Positions 49,775 through 59,654 are shown, numbered from the stretch's first letter. The stretch is 64,000 nucleotides of DNA from Microvirga subterranea (GCF_003350535.1 NZ_QQBB01000008.1:62001-126000); one strand, 5' to 3'. The notes: generated by a model not told the origin, from the sequence alone. Translations and numbers: made by a program.

Positions 49775-51103
49775 CTAGCGACGACCCATTTCGGCAATGG
49801 ACGATTGCTGGGTATCGTCCTTCTCGTGCTCCCGAATCTGCCGCATCCGCGCCTGATGTCGTTGCACCACTTGCTCGTCGCAATCCTGCGGCCGGGTGAC
49901 CGGCACGGTGAGGCAGACGCTCTGAGCCGGAAGCACATCGCACCAGTGCGCGATCAGGTTCTTATAGCGCGTTCCGACGGGGCGGATGTTGCGCTGGAGA
50001 TCGTAGAGGCCCACGGGGGTGACCCGATTGTTCTCCTCCCGCAACGCCGTGTCCCAATCCATCTGGTCGGTGAGCGAGTACCAGGTGAAGCCGACGATCG
50101 GAACGCCCGTGTTCCGGACCCGCAGCACGTTGGCCCATTGCTTCCAGAGCCAGTTGACCGCCTCGTCCCCGTTCGGACCTTCCATCAGGTTGGTCTCGGT
50201 GTGCATGACCGGGAGCCGGTAGCGGTCGTAGTACTGGCGGGTGATCTCGTCGTAGCCGAACACGTCGCCCGCCGCCACGGATCTGCCGTCCTCCGTGACC
50301 CGGTGCTCGTTCGTGACGTAGTAGTCGTTGCCCATGATGCAGTGGTGGCGCAGGGACGAGCGATTGAGGAAGAAATGGTACTCGTCGCGGGTCATGCCGC
50401 TGTCCAGCAGGAATTCGTACATTTCCGAGTCGACCCGGCGGCCGTAATTGAGGTCGAGGGACAGGAATCGACGGGAGTTCAGGATTTCGGCCGGCTTGAT
50501 CGCATCCGGGTTCTCGGCGTGGAAATATTCGGAGGATTCGCTCTGGACGAAGATCGCATCGGGCCGGACCTTCAGGATCCGCTCCATCGCCATCACGTTG
50601 GCCTTCACGATATGCTTCAGGGCCGTCACGAAGGCGGTGTCGCTGCTCAACTGCTCGTTCCACCAGCCATAGGCTGCCGAGAACGTAGCGCAGATGAACA
50701 TCTCGTTGATCGGCGTGTAGAGCTGAACCCAGGGGAAGCGGCGGGCGAAATCCTCCGCGTAGGCTGCAAAAAGCGTCGGAAAGTCTGGATTCTGGAAGTT
50801 GCCGATCCAGTCCGGCACCCCGAAATGGCAGAGATCGACGATCGGAATGACGTTGCGCCTGTGAAGCTCGCCGAACGTCTCGTCGGCAAAGCTCCAGTCG
50901 TACCGGCCAGGGCCCAGGAACGTCCGGTGCAGCGGCGGACCATAGCGGAGGACCTGAATTTCGAGCTCTTCGAGCAGCGCGAAATCGGTCTGCCAGTATT
51001 TGTAGTGGCCGCACTTCTCCATCTGGTCGATGCGGGTGCGGCCGTTATTGATGGTCGGGATGCTGTTCTCGATCCCGGTCGCGAACATGAAGGTGGTGTA
51101 CAT
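49775..51103 (-). CDS. Glycoside hydrolase family 1-like protein (beta-glucosidase-type)
   Basis: The 442-residue protein has no signal peptide and a (beta/alpha)8-type pattern. LYTPINEMFICATFS near residue 140 matches the GH1 acid/base motif TxNEP in altered form, and LPVMHTETNLMEGPNG near residue 322 matches the nucleophile motif TEN. DWSFADETFGELHRRNVIPI and FTWYSLTDQMDW also fit clan GH-A. It probably hydrolyses a small beta-glycoside in the cytoplasm; the substrate is unknown. It is inserted between metG and tatD, genes normally adjacent in relatives, with 45- and 73-bp gaps, which suggests a later insertion. Confidence 0.75.
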   Translation of the reverse strand: MYTTFMFATGIENSIPTINNGRTRIDQMEKCGHYKYWQTDFALLEELEIQVLRYGPPLHRTFLGPGRYDWSFADETFGELHRRNVIPIVDLCHFGVPDWIGNFQNPDFPTLFAAYAEDFARRFPWVQLYTPINEMFICATFSAAYGWWNEQLSSDTAFVTALKHIVKANVMAMERILKVRPDAIFVQSESSEYFHAENPDAIKPAEILNSRRFLSLDLNYGRRVDSEMYEFLLDSGMTRDEYHFFLNRSSLRHHCIMGNDYYVTNEHRVTEDGRSVAAGDVFGYDEITRQYYDRYRLPVMHTETNLMEGPNGDEAVNWLWKQWANVLRVRNTGVPIVGFTWYSLTDQMDWDTALREENNRVTPVGLYDLQRNIRPVGTRYKNLIAHWCDVLPAQSVCLTVPVTRPQDCDEQVVQRHQARMRQIREHEKDDTQQSSIAEMGRR

Positions 51104-51148
51104 CTTACACTTCCGCCGTAGGCCCGAAGGCCCATCAAAGCGGAAGCG

Positions 51149-52699
51149 TCAGGATGCCTCCGCCTCGATGTAACGCGGAAAGATCGGCGCAGGTTGCGGC
51201 AAGGGCGTGGCAGGCGCTAGCCGGTTCTCCGGCCCGACGAGGGCCAGCACCCGGTTCTCCGGAGCCACCGACAGGAGGTCGAGAAGCTTGGCGGCCGCTT
51301 CGGGCACGAAGGGCTGGGCCAGGATGCCGACTGCGCGCAGGACCTCCGCCGTCACGTAGAGGACCGTGGCCATCCTGGCCGGATCCGTCTTCCGCAGCAC
51401 CCAGGGCTCCTGCGAGGCGAAGTAGCGGTTGGCCTCCGCCACCACGGCCCAGATCTCCGCGAGCGCGTTGTGGACGGCAAAGCCTTCCATTGCCGCCCTC
51501 GCCTTCCCCGGCAGGGCATCGGCGAGCCAGAGCATGTCCTGGTCCGCCTGGGTGAGTTCGCCGGGCTGCGGCACGGCGCCCGCACAATTCTTCGCGATCA
51601 TAGACAGCGAACGCTGGGCTAGGTTGCCGAGGTCGTTCGCCAGATCGGCGTTGATCCGATTGACGATAGCCTCATGCGAGTAGTTGCCGTCTTGGCCGAA
51701 CGGAACCTCCCGCATGAAGAAGTAGCGGAGCTGGTCGACCCCGTAGAGATCGGCGAGGTCGAAGGGATCGATCACGTTGCCGACCGACTTCGACATCTTC
51801 TCCCCGCGGTTGAACAGGAAGCCGTGGCCGAAGACCCGCTTCGGGAGCGGCAGGCCTGCCGACATCAGGAAGGCCGGCCAGTAGACCGTGTGGAAGCGGA
51901 CGATGTCCTTGCCGATGATGTGCACGTCGGCCGGCCAGTAGTGCCAGCGCGGGTTGCTTTCGTCCGGGAAGCCGCAGCCGGTCACGTAGTTGTTGAGGGC
52001 GTCGACCCAAACATACATCACGTGCTTCGGGTTGCCCGGAACCGGCAGGCCCCAGTTGAAGGTGGTGCGGCTGATCGAGAGGTCCTGCAGGCCGGACCGG
52101 ACGAAGCTGACGATCTCGTTGCGCCGGGTGTCGGGGCCGATGAAGTCCGGATTGGCCTTGTAGTGGTCGAGCAGGCGATCCTGGTAGGCCGAGAGGCGGA
52201 AGAAATAGCTCTCCTCCTCGATCCATTCCACCGGCGTGCCTGTGGGTGCGCGCCAGCTGCCGTCGGGCTGCTTGGTCAGCTCGCTTTCGTCGTAATAGGC
52301 CTCGTCCCGGACCGAGTACCAGCCGGAATACTTGGATAGATAAATGTCCCCGGCCTCCTCCATCCGGCGCCAGAGCTCATGGGTCGATGGAAGGTGGTCC
52401 GCATCGGTGGTGCGGATGAAGCGGTCGTAAGAGCAGTTCAGCCGGTCGGCCATGTCCTTGAACTTGGCCGCCATCTCGTCGACGAAGGCCTTCGGGGTCG
52501 TGCCGTTCCGGTCGGCGGTCTGCTGGATCTTCAGGCCGTGCTCGTCGGTGCCCGTCATGAAGAACACGTCGAACCCGTCGATGCGCTTGAAGCGCGCGAT
52601 CGCGTCGGAGGCGACGATCTCATATGCGTGTCCGATATGGGGGGCGCCATTCGGATAGGAGATGGCCGTCGTGATGTAGAACTTCTGCTTCTCGGCCAT
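51149..52699 (-). CDS. metG: Methionyl-tRNA synthetase
   Basis: MetG charges tRNA-Met. The 516-residue class I synthetase has the HIGH-type motif [16 protein letters not shown] (residues about 16-31), [10 protein letters not shown], the connective domain, and KMSKS in [20 protein letters not shown] near residue 305. An anticodon-binding helical domain follows. It is the shorter form lacking the C-terminal tRNA-binding (EMAP) domain, and the zinc-knuckle cysteines of the E. coli type are absent, as in other Rhizobiales. It lies 55 bp after holB. Confidence 0.97.
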   Translation of the reverse strand: MAEKQKFYITTAISYPNGAPHIGHAYEIVASDAIARFKRIDGFDVFFMTGTDEHGLKIQQTADRNGTTPKAFVDEMAAKFKDMADRLNCSYDRFIRTTDADHLPSTHELWRRMEEAGDIYLSKYSGWYSVRDEAYYDESELTKQPDGSWRAPTGTPVEWIEEESYFFRLSAYQDRLLDHYKANPDFIGPDTRRNEIVSFVRSGLQDLSISRTTFNWGLPVPGNPKHVMYVWVDALNNYVTGCGFPDESNPRWHYWPADVHIIGKDIVRFHTVYWPAFLMSAGLPLPKRVFGHGFLFNRGEKMSKSVGNVIDPFDLADLYGVDQLRYFFMREVPFGQDGNYSHEAIVNRINADLANDLGNLAQRSLSMIAKNCAGAVPQPGELTQADQDMLWLADALPGKARAAMEGFAVHNALAEIWAVVAEANRYFASQEPWVLRKTDPARMATVLYVTAEVLRAVGILAQPFVPEAAAKLLDLLSVAPENRVLALVGPENRLAPATPLPQPAPIFPRYIEAEAS

Positions 52700-52754
52700 G
52701 TTGAACCCTTGCCGTCAGAACCTTCGAACCCGCCGTCATCCTCGCCGGCGGCAG

Positions 52755-53837
52755 TCAGGCCGTTCGCCGGACCGCATCGGCGAGATCGTCGAACAGCGTC
52801 AGGATGAATGGCCGGCGGTCGAGGTTGAAAACGTCGATCTCGCGGGCCGTGCGGGCGATCTTCTCACATACCTCCACCAAAGGCGCAAGGCGCGACGCGC
52901 CAAGGCCGGCCTGCTCCCGAAGCCGTTCCGTCACCCAGCGCTGCACGGTCTCGATGGCGAGCTCGTAACTGTCGTCGGCGTCGCGTCTGGCGAGAGCCTC
53001 CGCCAGGGCATGGACCTGCCGCACGTCGGTCCGCGGAAGGGACTGCAGCAGCCGTGTGACCTGGTCGATGAAGCCGACCTTGCCGGCATCCAGGAGCTCG
53101 AGGGTCCGGCGGGCCGAGCCTTCGCCGTACCGGAGGGCCTGATCCATGACGTCGTCCGGAACGCCGTCCCAAGGCGCACCCAGAGAGCCGATGACCGACC
53201 GGATGTCCGTGTCGTCGAGGGGCCGCAGGAGCAATCGCCGGCAACGCGAGCGGATCGTGGGGAGAACCCGTTGCGGGGCATGGCTCACGACCAGGAAGAG
53301 CGACCGCGGCGGCGGCTCCTCGATCATCTTGAGCAGTGCATTCGCGCTCGAGATCGTCAGATCCTCGGCGCTGTCGACGATGCAGACGCGGTATCCGCCG
53401 TCGGCGGCAGTCGAGCCGAACATCGCAAGCGCCCGGCGGACCGCTTCGACGGGAATCGTCGCCGAAGGGCCCTTCTTGTCGGTCGCCGGCGCCCGCCGCA
53501 GGATCGCAAGGTTGGGATGGGACAGGGCCGCCACCTGCCGCGCCACGGGATTGTCCGGGGCCATCGCAAGGTCCGCCAGGGCCGGATTGCCGCTCCGGCG
53601 GGGATCGAGCACCGTCCGTGCGACCCGATAGGCGAGCGTCGCCTTGCCGATGCCCTGAGGTCCGCCGATCAGCCAGGCATGGTGGAGCCTGCCGCTGCGC
53701 AGCCCTTCAAGGAAGGCCTCCTCCCCTTCCCTATGACCGAAGAAGGCGAACTGCTCCCGGGGATGAGGCGTGCCTTCGAGCTGATCCGGCTCGGTGCTGT
53801 CCCGCTCTTCACGCGACATCGAGGGGTCTCGCTGCAT
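52755..53837 (-). CDS. holB: DNA polymerase III subunit delta'
   Basis: Delta' is a clamp-loader subunit. The 360-residue protein has the AAA+ pattern FFGHREGEEAFLEGLRSGRL, AWLIGGPQGIGKATLAYRVA (Walker A), YRVCIVDSAEDLTISSANAL (Walker B region, with D instead of a catalytic motif) and LLKMIEEPPPRSLFLVVSHA. A helical C-terminal collar completes it. The zinc-binding cysteines of the E. coli module are not visible. It overlaps tmk by 29 bp from the ATG at 53837, or by 11 bp if it begins at the ATG at 53819. Confidence 0.93.
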   Translation of the reverse strand: MQRDPSMSREERDSTEPDQLEGTPHPREQFAFFGHREGEEAFLEGLRSGRLHHAWLIGGPQGIGKATLAYRVARTVLDPRRSGNPALADLAMAPDNPVARQVAALSHPNLAILRRAPATDKKGPSATIPVEAVRRALAMFGSTAADGGYRVCIVDSAEDLTISSANALLKMIEEPPPRSLFLVVSHAPQRVLPTIRSRCRRLLLRPLDDTDIRSVIGSLGAPWDGVPDDVMDQALRYGEGSARRTLELLDAGKVGFIDQVTRLLQSLPRTDVRQVHALAEALARRDADDSYELAIETVQRWVTERLREQAGLGASRLAPLVEVCEKIARTAREIDVFNLDRRPFILTLFDDLADAVRRTA

Positions 53838-54480
53838 GTTGCGTCAGTCGGGGAAGCCGTTCAGACAGCGCGTTCCAGATGATGTCCTCGACCTCTTCGG
53901 CCGGACGATCGGCATGGATCACCACGCAACGTTCGGGAAAGGCGCGTGCGATCGCCAAGTATGCCTGCCGGAGCGCCTGATGAAAGGAGAGGTCCTCGCC
54001 TTCGAAGCGGTCCGCCCCCTCGCCCTCCCCGCGGCGTCTGCCGGCGCGGCCAAGCCCCACCTCGGCCGGAAGATCGAGGATGAAGGTCAAGTCGGGCTTC
54101 ACCCCCTTGAGGGTGATCCGTTCCAGGGAGTCGATGAGGGCGCCGTCGAGATTGCCGAGGGCTCCCTGATAGGCGCGGGTGGAATCGGCGAAGCGGTCGC
54201 AGAGCACGTGGGTTCCGCGCCTGAGAGCCGGCACGATCACGTTGTCGATGTGGTCGATGCGAGCCGCTGCGAACAGAAGAGCCTCGGCGAAGGGGCCGAG
54301 GGCCTTGGCGCGGCCTTCCAGAATGAACGCGCGGATGCGTTCGGCGTCCGGCGATCCGCCCGGCTCCCGGGTCACGACGACGGACTGGGACAGGGCCTCG
54401 AGCCGCCGCCGCAGCCGTTCGATCTGTGTCGACTTGCCGGCTCCCTCCCCGCCTTCGAAGGTGATGAAGCAACCGGTCAT
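53809..54480 (-). CDS. tmk: Thymidylate kinase
   Basis: Tmk phosphorylates dTMP to dTDP. The 223-residue protein begins MTGCFITFEGGEGAGKSTQI with a P-loop (residues 10-18), then TREPGGSPDAERIRAFIL, the DRF(A)DST motif LCDRFADSTRAYQGALG and LDLPAEVGLGRAGRR in the lid region. The ATG at 54480 overlaps the last base of the dacA stop (TGATG), so it is translated right behind dacA. The dacA-tmk-holB-metG-tatD order is typical of Rhizobiales. Confidence 0.97.
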   Translation of the reverse strand: MTGCFITFEGGEGAGKSTQIERLRRRLEALSQSVVVTREPGGSPDAERIRAFILEGRAKALGPFAEALLFAAARIDHIDNVIVPALRRGTHVLCDRFADSTRAYQGALGNLDGALIDSLERITLKGVKPDLTFILDLPAEVGLGRAGRRRGEGEGADRFEGEDLSFHQALRQAYLAIARAFPERCVVIHADRPAEEVEDIIWNALSERLPRLTQHAARPLDVA

Positions 54481-55694
54481 CACAAGCGGTCGACGAGGCT
54501 TGAGAAGGCGTTTCGGACCCACCCCGTGCTCATTTCGAGGAGGCCGTCGAGGGCGCGCTGGCTGAGGGTGCCGACTTGGACATCCTCGTTGGCGTAGAGG
54601 GGCATCTCGAGCGCCTGCATGTCGCCACGGTCGACCCTGAGCTTGGCGACCTCGGCTCCCTTCTTGACCGGAGCCTTCAGGGGTCCCGTATACACGATCC
54701 GGGCGGAGACCCGCTCGGACTCGCCCCGGTTGACGAGGACGCGAACCGGCTTCTTGGCCACGAGAGGCAGGGACCGGCGGTCGCCGCCGAAGACCTGCAC
54801 CTCCCCGATCACCTGCCCTTCGGAGAAGAGCTGGCGGGATTCGAAGGCGCGGAAGCCCCATTCCAGGAGCTTCCGGGACTCATTGGCGCGGTCCTTCGCC
54901 GTCTTCAGCCCGTTCACCACCACGATGAGCCGCTGGCCGTTCTGGACTGCGGAGCCGATGAGTCCGTATCCCGACTCGTCGATATTGCCGGTCTTGAGGC
55001 CGTCAGCGCCGATTTCCATCGTCAGGAGCGGATTGCGGTTCTGCTGACGGATCTTGTTCCAGGTGAATTCCCGCTCGCCGAAGATCTTGTAGAGATCCGG
55101 GTAGGTTTCGATGATGTGGAGCGCCAGCTTCGCGAGGTCGCGGACGGTTACCTTCTGCTCGGGATGGCCGTACCCCGTGGCATTCCGGAAGGTCGAGTTG
55201 GTCATGCCGATCTGCTTGGCCCGCTCGTTCATCATCCGGGCGAAGTTGTCTTCCGTTCCCGCAATGCCCTCCGCGACGGCGATCGCCGCATCGTTGCCGG
55301 ATTGGACGATGATGCCGCGCAGCAGATCCTCGACCCTGACGCTGCTGTTCACCTTGGCGAACATGGCCGAGCCGCCGGAGCCTGCCCCGCCTTTCCGCCA
55401 GGCGTTCTCGGAGATGGTGAACTCGGTATCCATCGAGATCCGACCGTTCTTGATCTCGTTGAACAGGACCTCGACCGTCATGGTCTTCGCCATGCTGGCC
55501 GGCGCCACCGGCTCGTCCGCGTTCTTTTCGAACAGGACGGCTTCCGATTCCGCGTCAATGAGGATGGCCGTCGGCGCGATGGTCTGGAACCCTTGGGCGC
55601 GGGCGCTGCTGCCCGGCGCAAGAGTGGCAAGGGCCAGGACATTGAACAGAAGCGCGAAGGCTGCCGCGGCACGGCTTATTCGAAACTGACGCAT
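54480..55694 (-). CDS. dacA: D-alanyl-D-alanine carboxypeptidase (penicillin-binding protein 5/6 type)
   Basis: This class C penicillin-binding protein trims the terminal D-Ala from peptidoglycan stem peptides in the periplasm. The 404-residue protein has a signal peptide (residues 1-33, ending SSARAQ) and the three active-site motifs SMAK (Ser67-Lys70), SGN (in VQSGNDAAIAVAEG) and KTG (in DGLKTGNIDESGYG). The PBP5_C beta domain and a C-terminal amphipathic stretch (GLLEMSTGWVRNAF) for membrane contact follow. I chose ATG 55694 (MRQFRISRAA), which gives a proper signal peptide. Confidence 0.95.
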   Translation of the reverse strand: MRQFRISRAAAAFALLFNVLALATLAPGSSARAQGFQTIAPTAILIDAESEAVLFEKNADEPVAPASMAKTMTVEVLFNEIKNGRISMDTEFTISENAWRKGGAGSGGSAMFAKVNSSVRVEDLLRGIIVQSGNDAAIAVAEGIAGTEDNFARMMNERAKQIGMTNSTFRNATGYGHPEQKVTVRDLAKLALHIIETYPDLYKIFGEREFTWNKIRQQNRNPLLTMEIGADGLKTGNIDESGYGLIGSAVQNGQRLIVVVNGLKTAKDRANESRKLLEWGFRAFESRQLFSEGQVIGEVQVFGGDRRSLPLVAKKPVRVLVNRGESERVSARIVYTGPLKAPVKKGAEVAKLRVDRGDMQALEMPLYANEDVQVGTLSQRALDGLLEMSTGWVRNAFSSLVDRL

Positions 55695-55798
55695 CGTGAG
55701 GATTTCCAACTCTCCCGCTAGGAGAGAGGGAATTTGTGGCGCGTCAAGCACAAATCAACGCCAAGGCCACGCTCGGTCGAGGACGCCGCGGCTGTCGG

Positions 55799-56848
55799 CT
55801 ATCGAAGGAAGCGAGACTGGTCCAGATTGGTGAAGGACGAGCTCTTCTGGAAGCCGCCCTTCGCGGCTTCAGGCTCAGCATAATAGAGGCCTGCCAAGAC
55901 CGGCCGGGATGGTGGCACAGGGCGGCTCGAGAGCGATGCGACTGGAACCGGGGTGGCCGCACCCGGGATCGTACCGAGGTCGAAGGGCCGCTCAGGCGGC
56001 AGCGGAACCGATCCGCCAAGCGGCGCTCCCGCATTCGCGGCCGTCGTCAGAGGCTGGGAAGCCCGGATCGGTGCAGCAGAGATCGCTTCCTCGGCCCCGT
56101 CATCCGAATCGTAGCTGCGCAGGGCAATCGTCTGGCGCGGTGCATTCGGCCGCGGCGTTGCCTGGGCGATCATGGTCGGGGCGGCGTTGGTCAGAGAGGC
56201 AGGCTGGCCGTCGGTGCGAAGGCTGGCGAGCAGGATGCGGTCATCGCTGCCGTTGGTGGAGGCGCGGCCGACATACTCGACCTTCACGCGGGCCGTTCCC
56301 TGTGCCTTGAAGCCGAGCGCCAGGGCCGCCCTTTCCGAAACGTCGATGACGCGGTTGCCGTGGAACGGTCCGCGGTCGTTCACGCGAACGATCATGGAGT
56401 GGCCATTCTGCACATTGGTCACGCGGGCATAGCTCGGCAGCGGCATCGTGGTATGGGCGGCCGCGATCGAATCACGGTCGAAGATCTCGCCATTGGCCGT
56501 CATGCGGCCGTGGAAGTTCGAGCCGTACCAGGACGCGAGGCCCTCGGCCTTGTAGTTCGGGTTCTCGGTCGGCGCGTAGGTGCGTCCCGCCACCACATAG
56601 GGCTGGCCCACCATGTTGCGACCGCCGCCCTTCGGCACGGGCTGGCCGTCGGCAACAACCTTCGGGCTGGGGGCGACACCGTATTTCGGGTCGATCCCGC
56701 CACGCACGTTGGAGGAGCAGTTAGCGGCCGTCAGGGCGATTGCAGTCACGCCCGCGACACGGAGAATGGTCCGATGGTTCAAAGAGGCGACACGCCCCTT
56801 CGGCCCCGTCTGCGATCCGGTCCGCTTGCCCTGCATATCGTCTTGCAT
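55799..56848 (-). CDS. rlpA: RlpA-family septal ring lytic transglycosylase-like protein
   Basis: RlpA proteins cut denuded glycan at the septum. The product of about 349 residues has an N-terminal hydrophobic stretch (RVAGVTAIALTAANCSS) and the double-psi beta-barrel domain near residues 100-190. That domain shows GLASWYGSNFHGRMTANGEI, YARVTNVQNGHSMIVRVNDR and RVIDVSERAALALG, which carry the RlpA active-site pattern. A Pro/Ala-rich tail follows without a SPOR domain. The cysteine after the hydrophobic stretch is preceded by Asn, a poor lipobox, so lipoprotein status is doubtful. The start is uncertain (56848, 56836 or TTG 56902). It lies 104 bp ahead of dacA. Confidence 0.85.
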   Translation of the reverse strand: MQDDMQGKRTGSQTGPKGRVASLNHRTILRVAGVTAIALTAANCSSNVRGGIDPKYGVAPSPKVVADGQPVPKGGGRNMVGQPYVVAGRTYAPTENPNYKAEGLASWYGSNFHGRMTANGEIFDRDSIAAAHTTMPLPSYARVTNVQNGHSMIVRVNDRGPFHGNRVIDVSERAALALGFKAQGTARVKVEYVGRASTNGSDDRILLASLRTDGQPASLTNAAPTMIAQATPRPNAPRQTIALRSYDSDDGAEEAISAAPIRASQPLTTAANAGAPLGGSVPLPPERPFDLGTIPGAATPVPVASLSSRPVPPSRPVLAGLYYAEPEAAKGGFQKSSSFTNLDQSRFLR

Positions 56849-57422
56849 CCCCTTACCCGCACGATTGCTGCGGGCCGGCTTTTGCCATGAACGTCCCGTC
56901 AACGTGCTTCTTGGTGCTTAAGGAAAGGTTAAACTGCTCCGCTTGTCAATGGCCAAGCCTAAACAAATGAAACATTGTGTATTTGATGATAAAAATCCGA
57001 CATTTCAGATGGTTGGACAAATAACTTGAGGGTTCGAACGATGTCTCCGGATCGTCTCGACCTGATTCGAATGCGAGAGGATCGCGAAGCGGCGGCGGCG
57101 TGTGGAGCACCGAAGTTGCGTCCGAGAACTCGCATCACGCCGGATACATTTCCTTTTATCCGCAATGATTTAGCTGAAAGCACTCCAAAGCGGCGGCAAT
57201 GTCGCCCTGCCGACATCACGACCGCGGCGCTCCGCCGCGACCCACTCATTCTTAACCACAAGACAAAACAGCGGCGGCTTATCGGCCACTTCCTTGCCCT
57301 CCAGCCGGATGTTCGTTGATCTATTTACGGATCGGTTCGAGTTGACGGCACACGGCCTGCGGCCTTAGACACCGTCTGAACCATGAGAGCGGGAGGCTGC
57401 GCGAGCAGGCCGCATCATCCCC
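56849..57422. other. Non-coding stretch between rlpA and tRNA-Ser
   Basis: This 574-bp region separates the leftward rlpA from the rightward tRNA and rimO. It includes an AT-rich patch at about 56950-57030, probably promoters. A frame at 57026-57319 begins with TTG, has a basic composition and no family match, so I do not call it a gene. No hairpin or repeat stands out. Confidence 0.5.
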
Positions 57423-57512
57423 GGAGGGGTGGCCGAGTGGTTTAAGGCAGCGGTCTTGAAAACCGCCGTAGGTGCAAGCCTACCGTGGGTTCGAATCCCA
57501 CCCCCTCCGCCA
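57423..57512 (+). tRNA. tRNA-Ser (anticodon TGA)
   Basis: The 90-nt gene has a 7-bp acceptor stem, GGAGGGG with CCCCTCC, discriminator G and an encoded CCA. The D-arm starts GGCCGAGTGG, the anticodon stem is GCGGT/ACCGC around the loop CTTGAAA (anticodon TGA at 57457-57459), and the T-arm is GTGGG-TTCGAAT-CCCAC. The long variable arm of class II tRNAs is present, consistent with serine. It reads UCN serine codons, mainly UCA. Confidence 0.97.
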
Positions 57513-57588
57513 TGATTTTGCGCCGATGCCGCCTTAGGCGGGCGCGCTCCGGATGTCAGTACAAGCTTTGCAAGAGTGGATTTGGCGG

Positions 57589-58905
57589 ATGAATGCTCCC
57601 GCGCCGAAAGTTTCGTTCGTGTCCCTGGGCTGCCCGAAGGCCCTGGTGGATTCCGAGCGCATCATCACCCAGCTCCGGGCCCAGGGCTACGAGCTGACCC
57701 GCCAGCATGACGGGGCCGACGTGGTCATTGTCAACACCTGCGGCTTTCTCGACAGCGCCAAGGCCGAGTCGCTCGAGGCCATAGGCGAGGCCATGGCGGA
57801 GAACGGCAAGGTGATCGTCACCGGCTGCATGGGCGCAGAGCCGGAGCAGATCCGCGACAAGTTCCCGAACGTGCTCGCGATCACGGGTCCGCAGGCCTAT
57901 GAGTCCGTGGTCTCGGCCGTGCACACCGCCGTCCCGCCCGCCCATGATCCCTTCCTGGATCTCGTCCCGCCCCAGGGCGTGAAGCTCACGCCGCGGCACT
58001 ACGCCTACCTGAAGATTTCCGAGGGCTGCAACAACCGCTGCACCTTCTGCATCATCCCGAAGCTGCGCGGCGACCTCGTCAGCCGGCCCGTGGGCGACGT
58101 GCTGCGGGAGGCAGAGAAGCTCGCCAAGGCCGGCGTGAAGGAGGTGCTGGTCATCTCCCAGGACACCAGCGCCTACGGTCTCGACGTGAAGTACCAGCCG
58201 AGCCTCTGGAAGGACCGGGAGGTCCGCACTCGGTTCTTCGACCTCGCCAAGGAGCTGGGCGAACTCGGCATGTGGGTGCGCATGCACTACGTCTATCCCT
58301 ACCCGCACGTGGACGAGGTGATCTCGCTCATGGCTGAGGGCAGAATCCTTCCTTATCTCGACATCCCGTTCCAGCACGCCTCGCCGAGCGTCCTGAAATT
58401 GATGCGTCGTCCGGCCCACCAGGAGAAGACCCTCGAGCGAATCCAGAAATGGCGCATGATCTGCCCGGACCTGGCGATCCGCTCGACCTTCATCGTCGGC
58501 TTCCCCGGTGAGACCGAGGAGGATGTCGACTTCCTCCTGTCGTGGCTGAAGGAGGCCAAGCTCGACCGGGTCGGCTGCTTCCAGTACGAGCCCGTCCAGG
58601 GCGCACCGGCGAACGAGATCGCGGCGCCGGTGCCGCCGGAGGTCAAGGAGGAGCGCTGGCACCGCTTCATGCAGACCCAGCAGAAGATCAGCGCCAGGCT
58701 GCTCAGGGCGAAGGTCGGCAAGGCCCTTCCGGTCATCATCGACGAGCCGGGCGCCACCGTCGCGACGGGGCGCACGAAGTACGACGCCCCCGAGATCGAC
58801 GGCGTCGTCTACGTGGCCTCGCCACGGCCGCTCAAGGCCGGCGAGATCGTCGACGTGAAGATCCAGCGCTCGGACGAGTACGACCTGCACGGTTCGGCGG
58901 TCTGA
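57589..58905 (+). CDS. rimO: Ribosomal protein S12 methylthiotransferase RimO
   Basis: RimO is a radical-SAM enzyme that methylthiolates an aspartate of ribosomal protein S12. The 438-residue protein has the N-terminal MTTase domain with its three cluster cysteines ([29 protein letters not shown]), the radical-SAM motif [15 protein letters not shown] and a C-terminal TRAM domain. RimO rather than MiaB is indicated by [10 protein letters not shown] and [12 protein letters not shown] chose ATG 57589 ([10 protein letters not shown]), since an earlier ATG at 57553 adds 12 residues without family similarity. The tRNA-Ser gene lies just upstream. Confidence 0.96.
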   Translation: MNAPAPKVSFVSLGCPKALVDSERIITQLRAQGYELTRQHDGADVVIVNTCGFLDSAKAESLEAIGEAMAENGKVIVTGCMGAEPEQIRDKFPNVLAITGPQAYESVVSAVHTAVPPAHDPFLDLVPPQGVKLTPRHYAYLKISEGCNNRCTFCIIPKLRGDLVSRPVGDVLREAEKLAKAGVKEVLVISQDTSAYGLDVKYQPSLWKDREVRTRFFDLAKELGELGMWVRMHYVYPYPHVDEVISLMAEGRILPYLDIPFQHASPSVLKLMRRPAHQEKTLERIQKWRMICPDLAIRSTFIVGFPGETEEDVDFLLSWLKEAKLDRVGCFQYEPVQGAPANEIAAPVPPEVKEERWHRFMQTQQKISARLLRAKVGKALPVIIDEPGATVATGRTKYDAPEIDGVVYVASPRPLKAGEIVDVKIQRSDEYDLHGSAV

Positions 58906-58919
58906 CGGCCGCCGTCTCC

Positions 58920-59570
58920 TTACGGGGAAACGATCTGGCCGCTGTGGATGATCTTGACGCCCACGGCGTCGAGATCCGCCCTCGCCTGCGCCAGCGAACC
59001 GTTCGTGTCGATTGCGCGCGAGGCGTCCTCGATCACGTAGGTGTCGAACCCGGCCGCCTTGGCGTCGAGCGCCGTCCAGTGGACGCAGAAGTCGAGTGCG
59101 AGCCCGGTGCAGAAGACGCGCCGGAAACCCCGCTCCCGCAGATAGCCGGCAAGGCCCGTTGAGGTCTTGCGATCGGCCTCGATGAAGCCGGAATAGCTGT
59201 CGATGGCCGGATCATAGCCTTTGCGGATCACGAGCTGCGCGTGCGGGACGTGGACGTCGCGGGAAATCTCTGCGCCGGGCGACCCCTGGATGCAGTGATC
59301 CGGCCAGAGAACCTGCCGGCCGTAATGCAGGTCGATCAGCTCGAAGGGCTTCTTGCCCGGATGGCTCGACGCGAAGGACGTGTGTCCCGGCGGATGCCAG
59401 TCCTGGGTCAGCAGCACGTGGCGGAACGCCTTTGCCAGACGGTTGATCGGTTCGATCACCGCATCGCCCTCCGGAACTGCGAGCGCGCCTCCGGGCAGGA
59501 AGTCGTATTGGACGTCCGTGACGATCAGGACGTCGTTCTCGTTCGGCGTGATCCTGGGCTGCTCTGTCAT
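58920..59570 (-). CDS. pncA: Nicotinamidase PncA
   Basis: PncA hydrolyses nicotinamide to nicotinate in NAD+ salvage. The 216-residue protein has the isochorismatase-fold catalytic triad Asp19 (IVTDVQYDF), Lys117 (VIRKGYDP) and Cys162 (LALDFCVHWT). The metal site is Asp57, His59 (TQDWHP) and His92 (WPDHCIQG). The cis-peptide region precedes the cysteine. It lies downstream of the BMP-type transporter genes on the same strand but behind their terminator, so it likely has its own promoter. Confidence 0.95.
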   Translation of the reverse strand: MTEQPRITPNENDVLIVTDVQYDFLPGGALAVPEGDAVIEPINRLAKAFRHVLLTQDWHPPGHTSFASSHPGKKPFELIDLHYGRQVLWPDHCIQGSPGAEISRDVHVPHAQLVIRKGYDPAIDSYSGFIEADRKTSTGLAGYLRERGFRRVFCTGLALDFCVHWTALDAKAAGFDTYVIEDASRAIDTNGSLAQARADLDAVGVKIIHSGQIVSP

Positions 59571-59625
59571 GTCGGCTGCGTTCCATTCCCTTGCTGCGGT
59601 TCAGGTTTAGCGGATCCGGACCAAC

Positions 59626-59654
59626 AAAAAAGGCGGCCGGTTCTCCGGCCGCCT
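59626..59654 (-). terminator. Terminator after the BMP transporter operon
   Basis: Read on the minus strand, a perfect 10-bp stem (AGGCGGCCGG with CCGGCCGCCT, 59645-59654 and 59631-59640) with a 4-base loop runs into TTTTTT (complement of 59626-59631). It starts 24 bp after the stop of the substrate-binding protein gene. Confidence 0.88.

Noticed and set aside
57026-57319. Possible 97-residue plus-strand gene before tRNA-Ser
   Set aside because: It starts with TTG, has no ribosome-binding site worth the name, shows arginine-rich random-like composition and matches no family.
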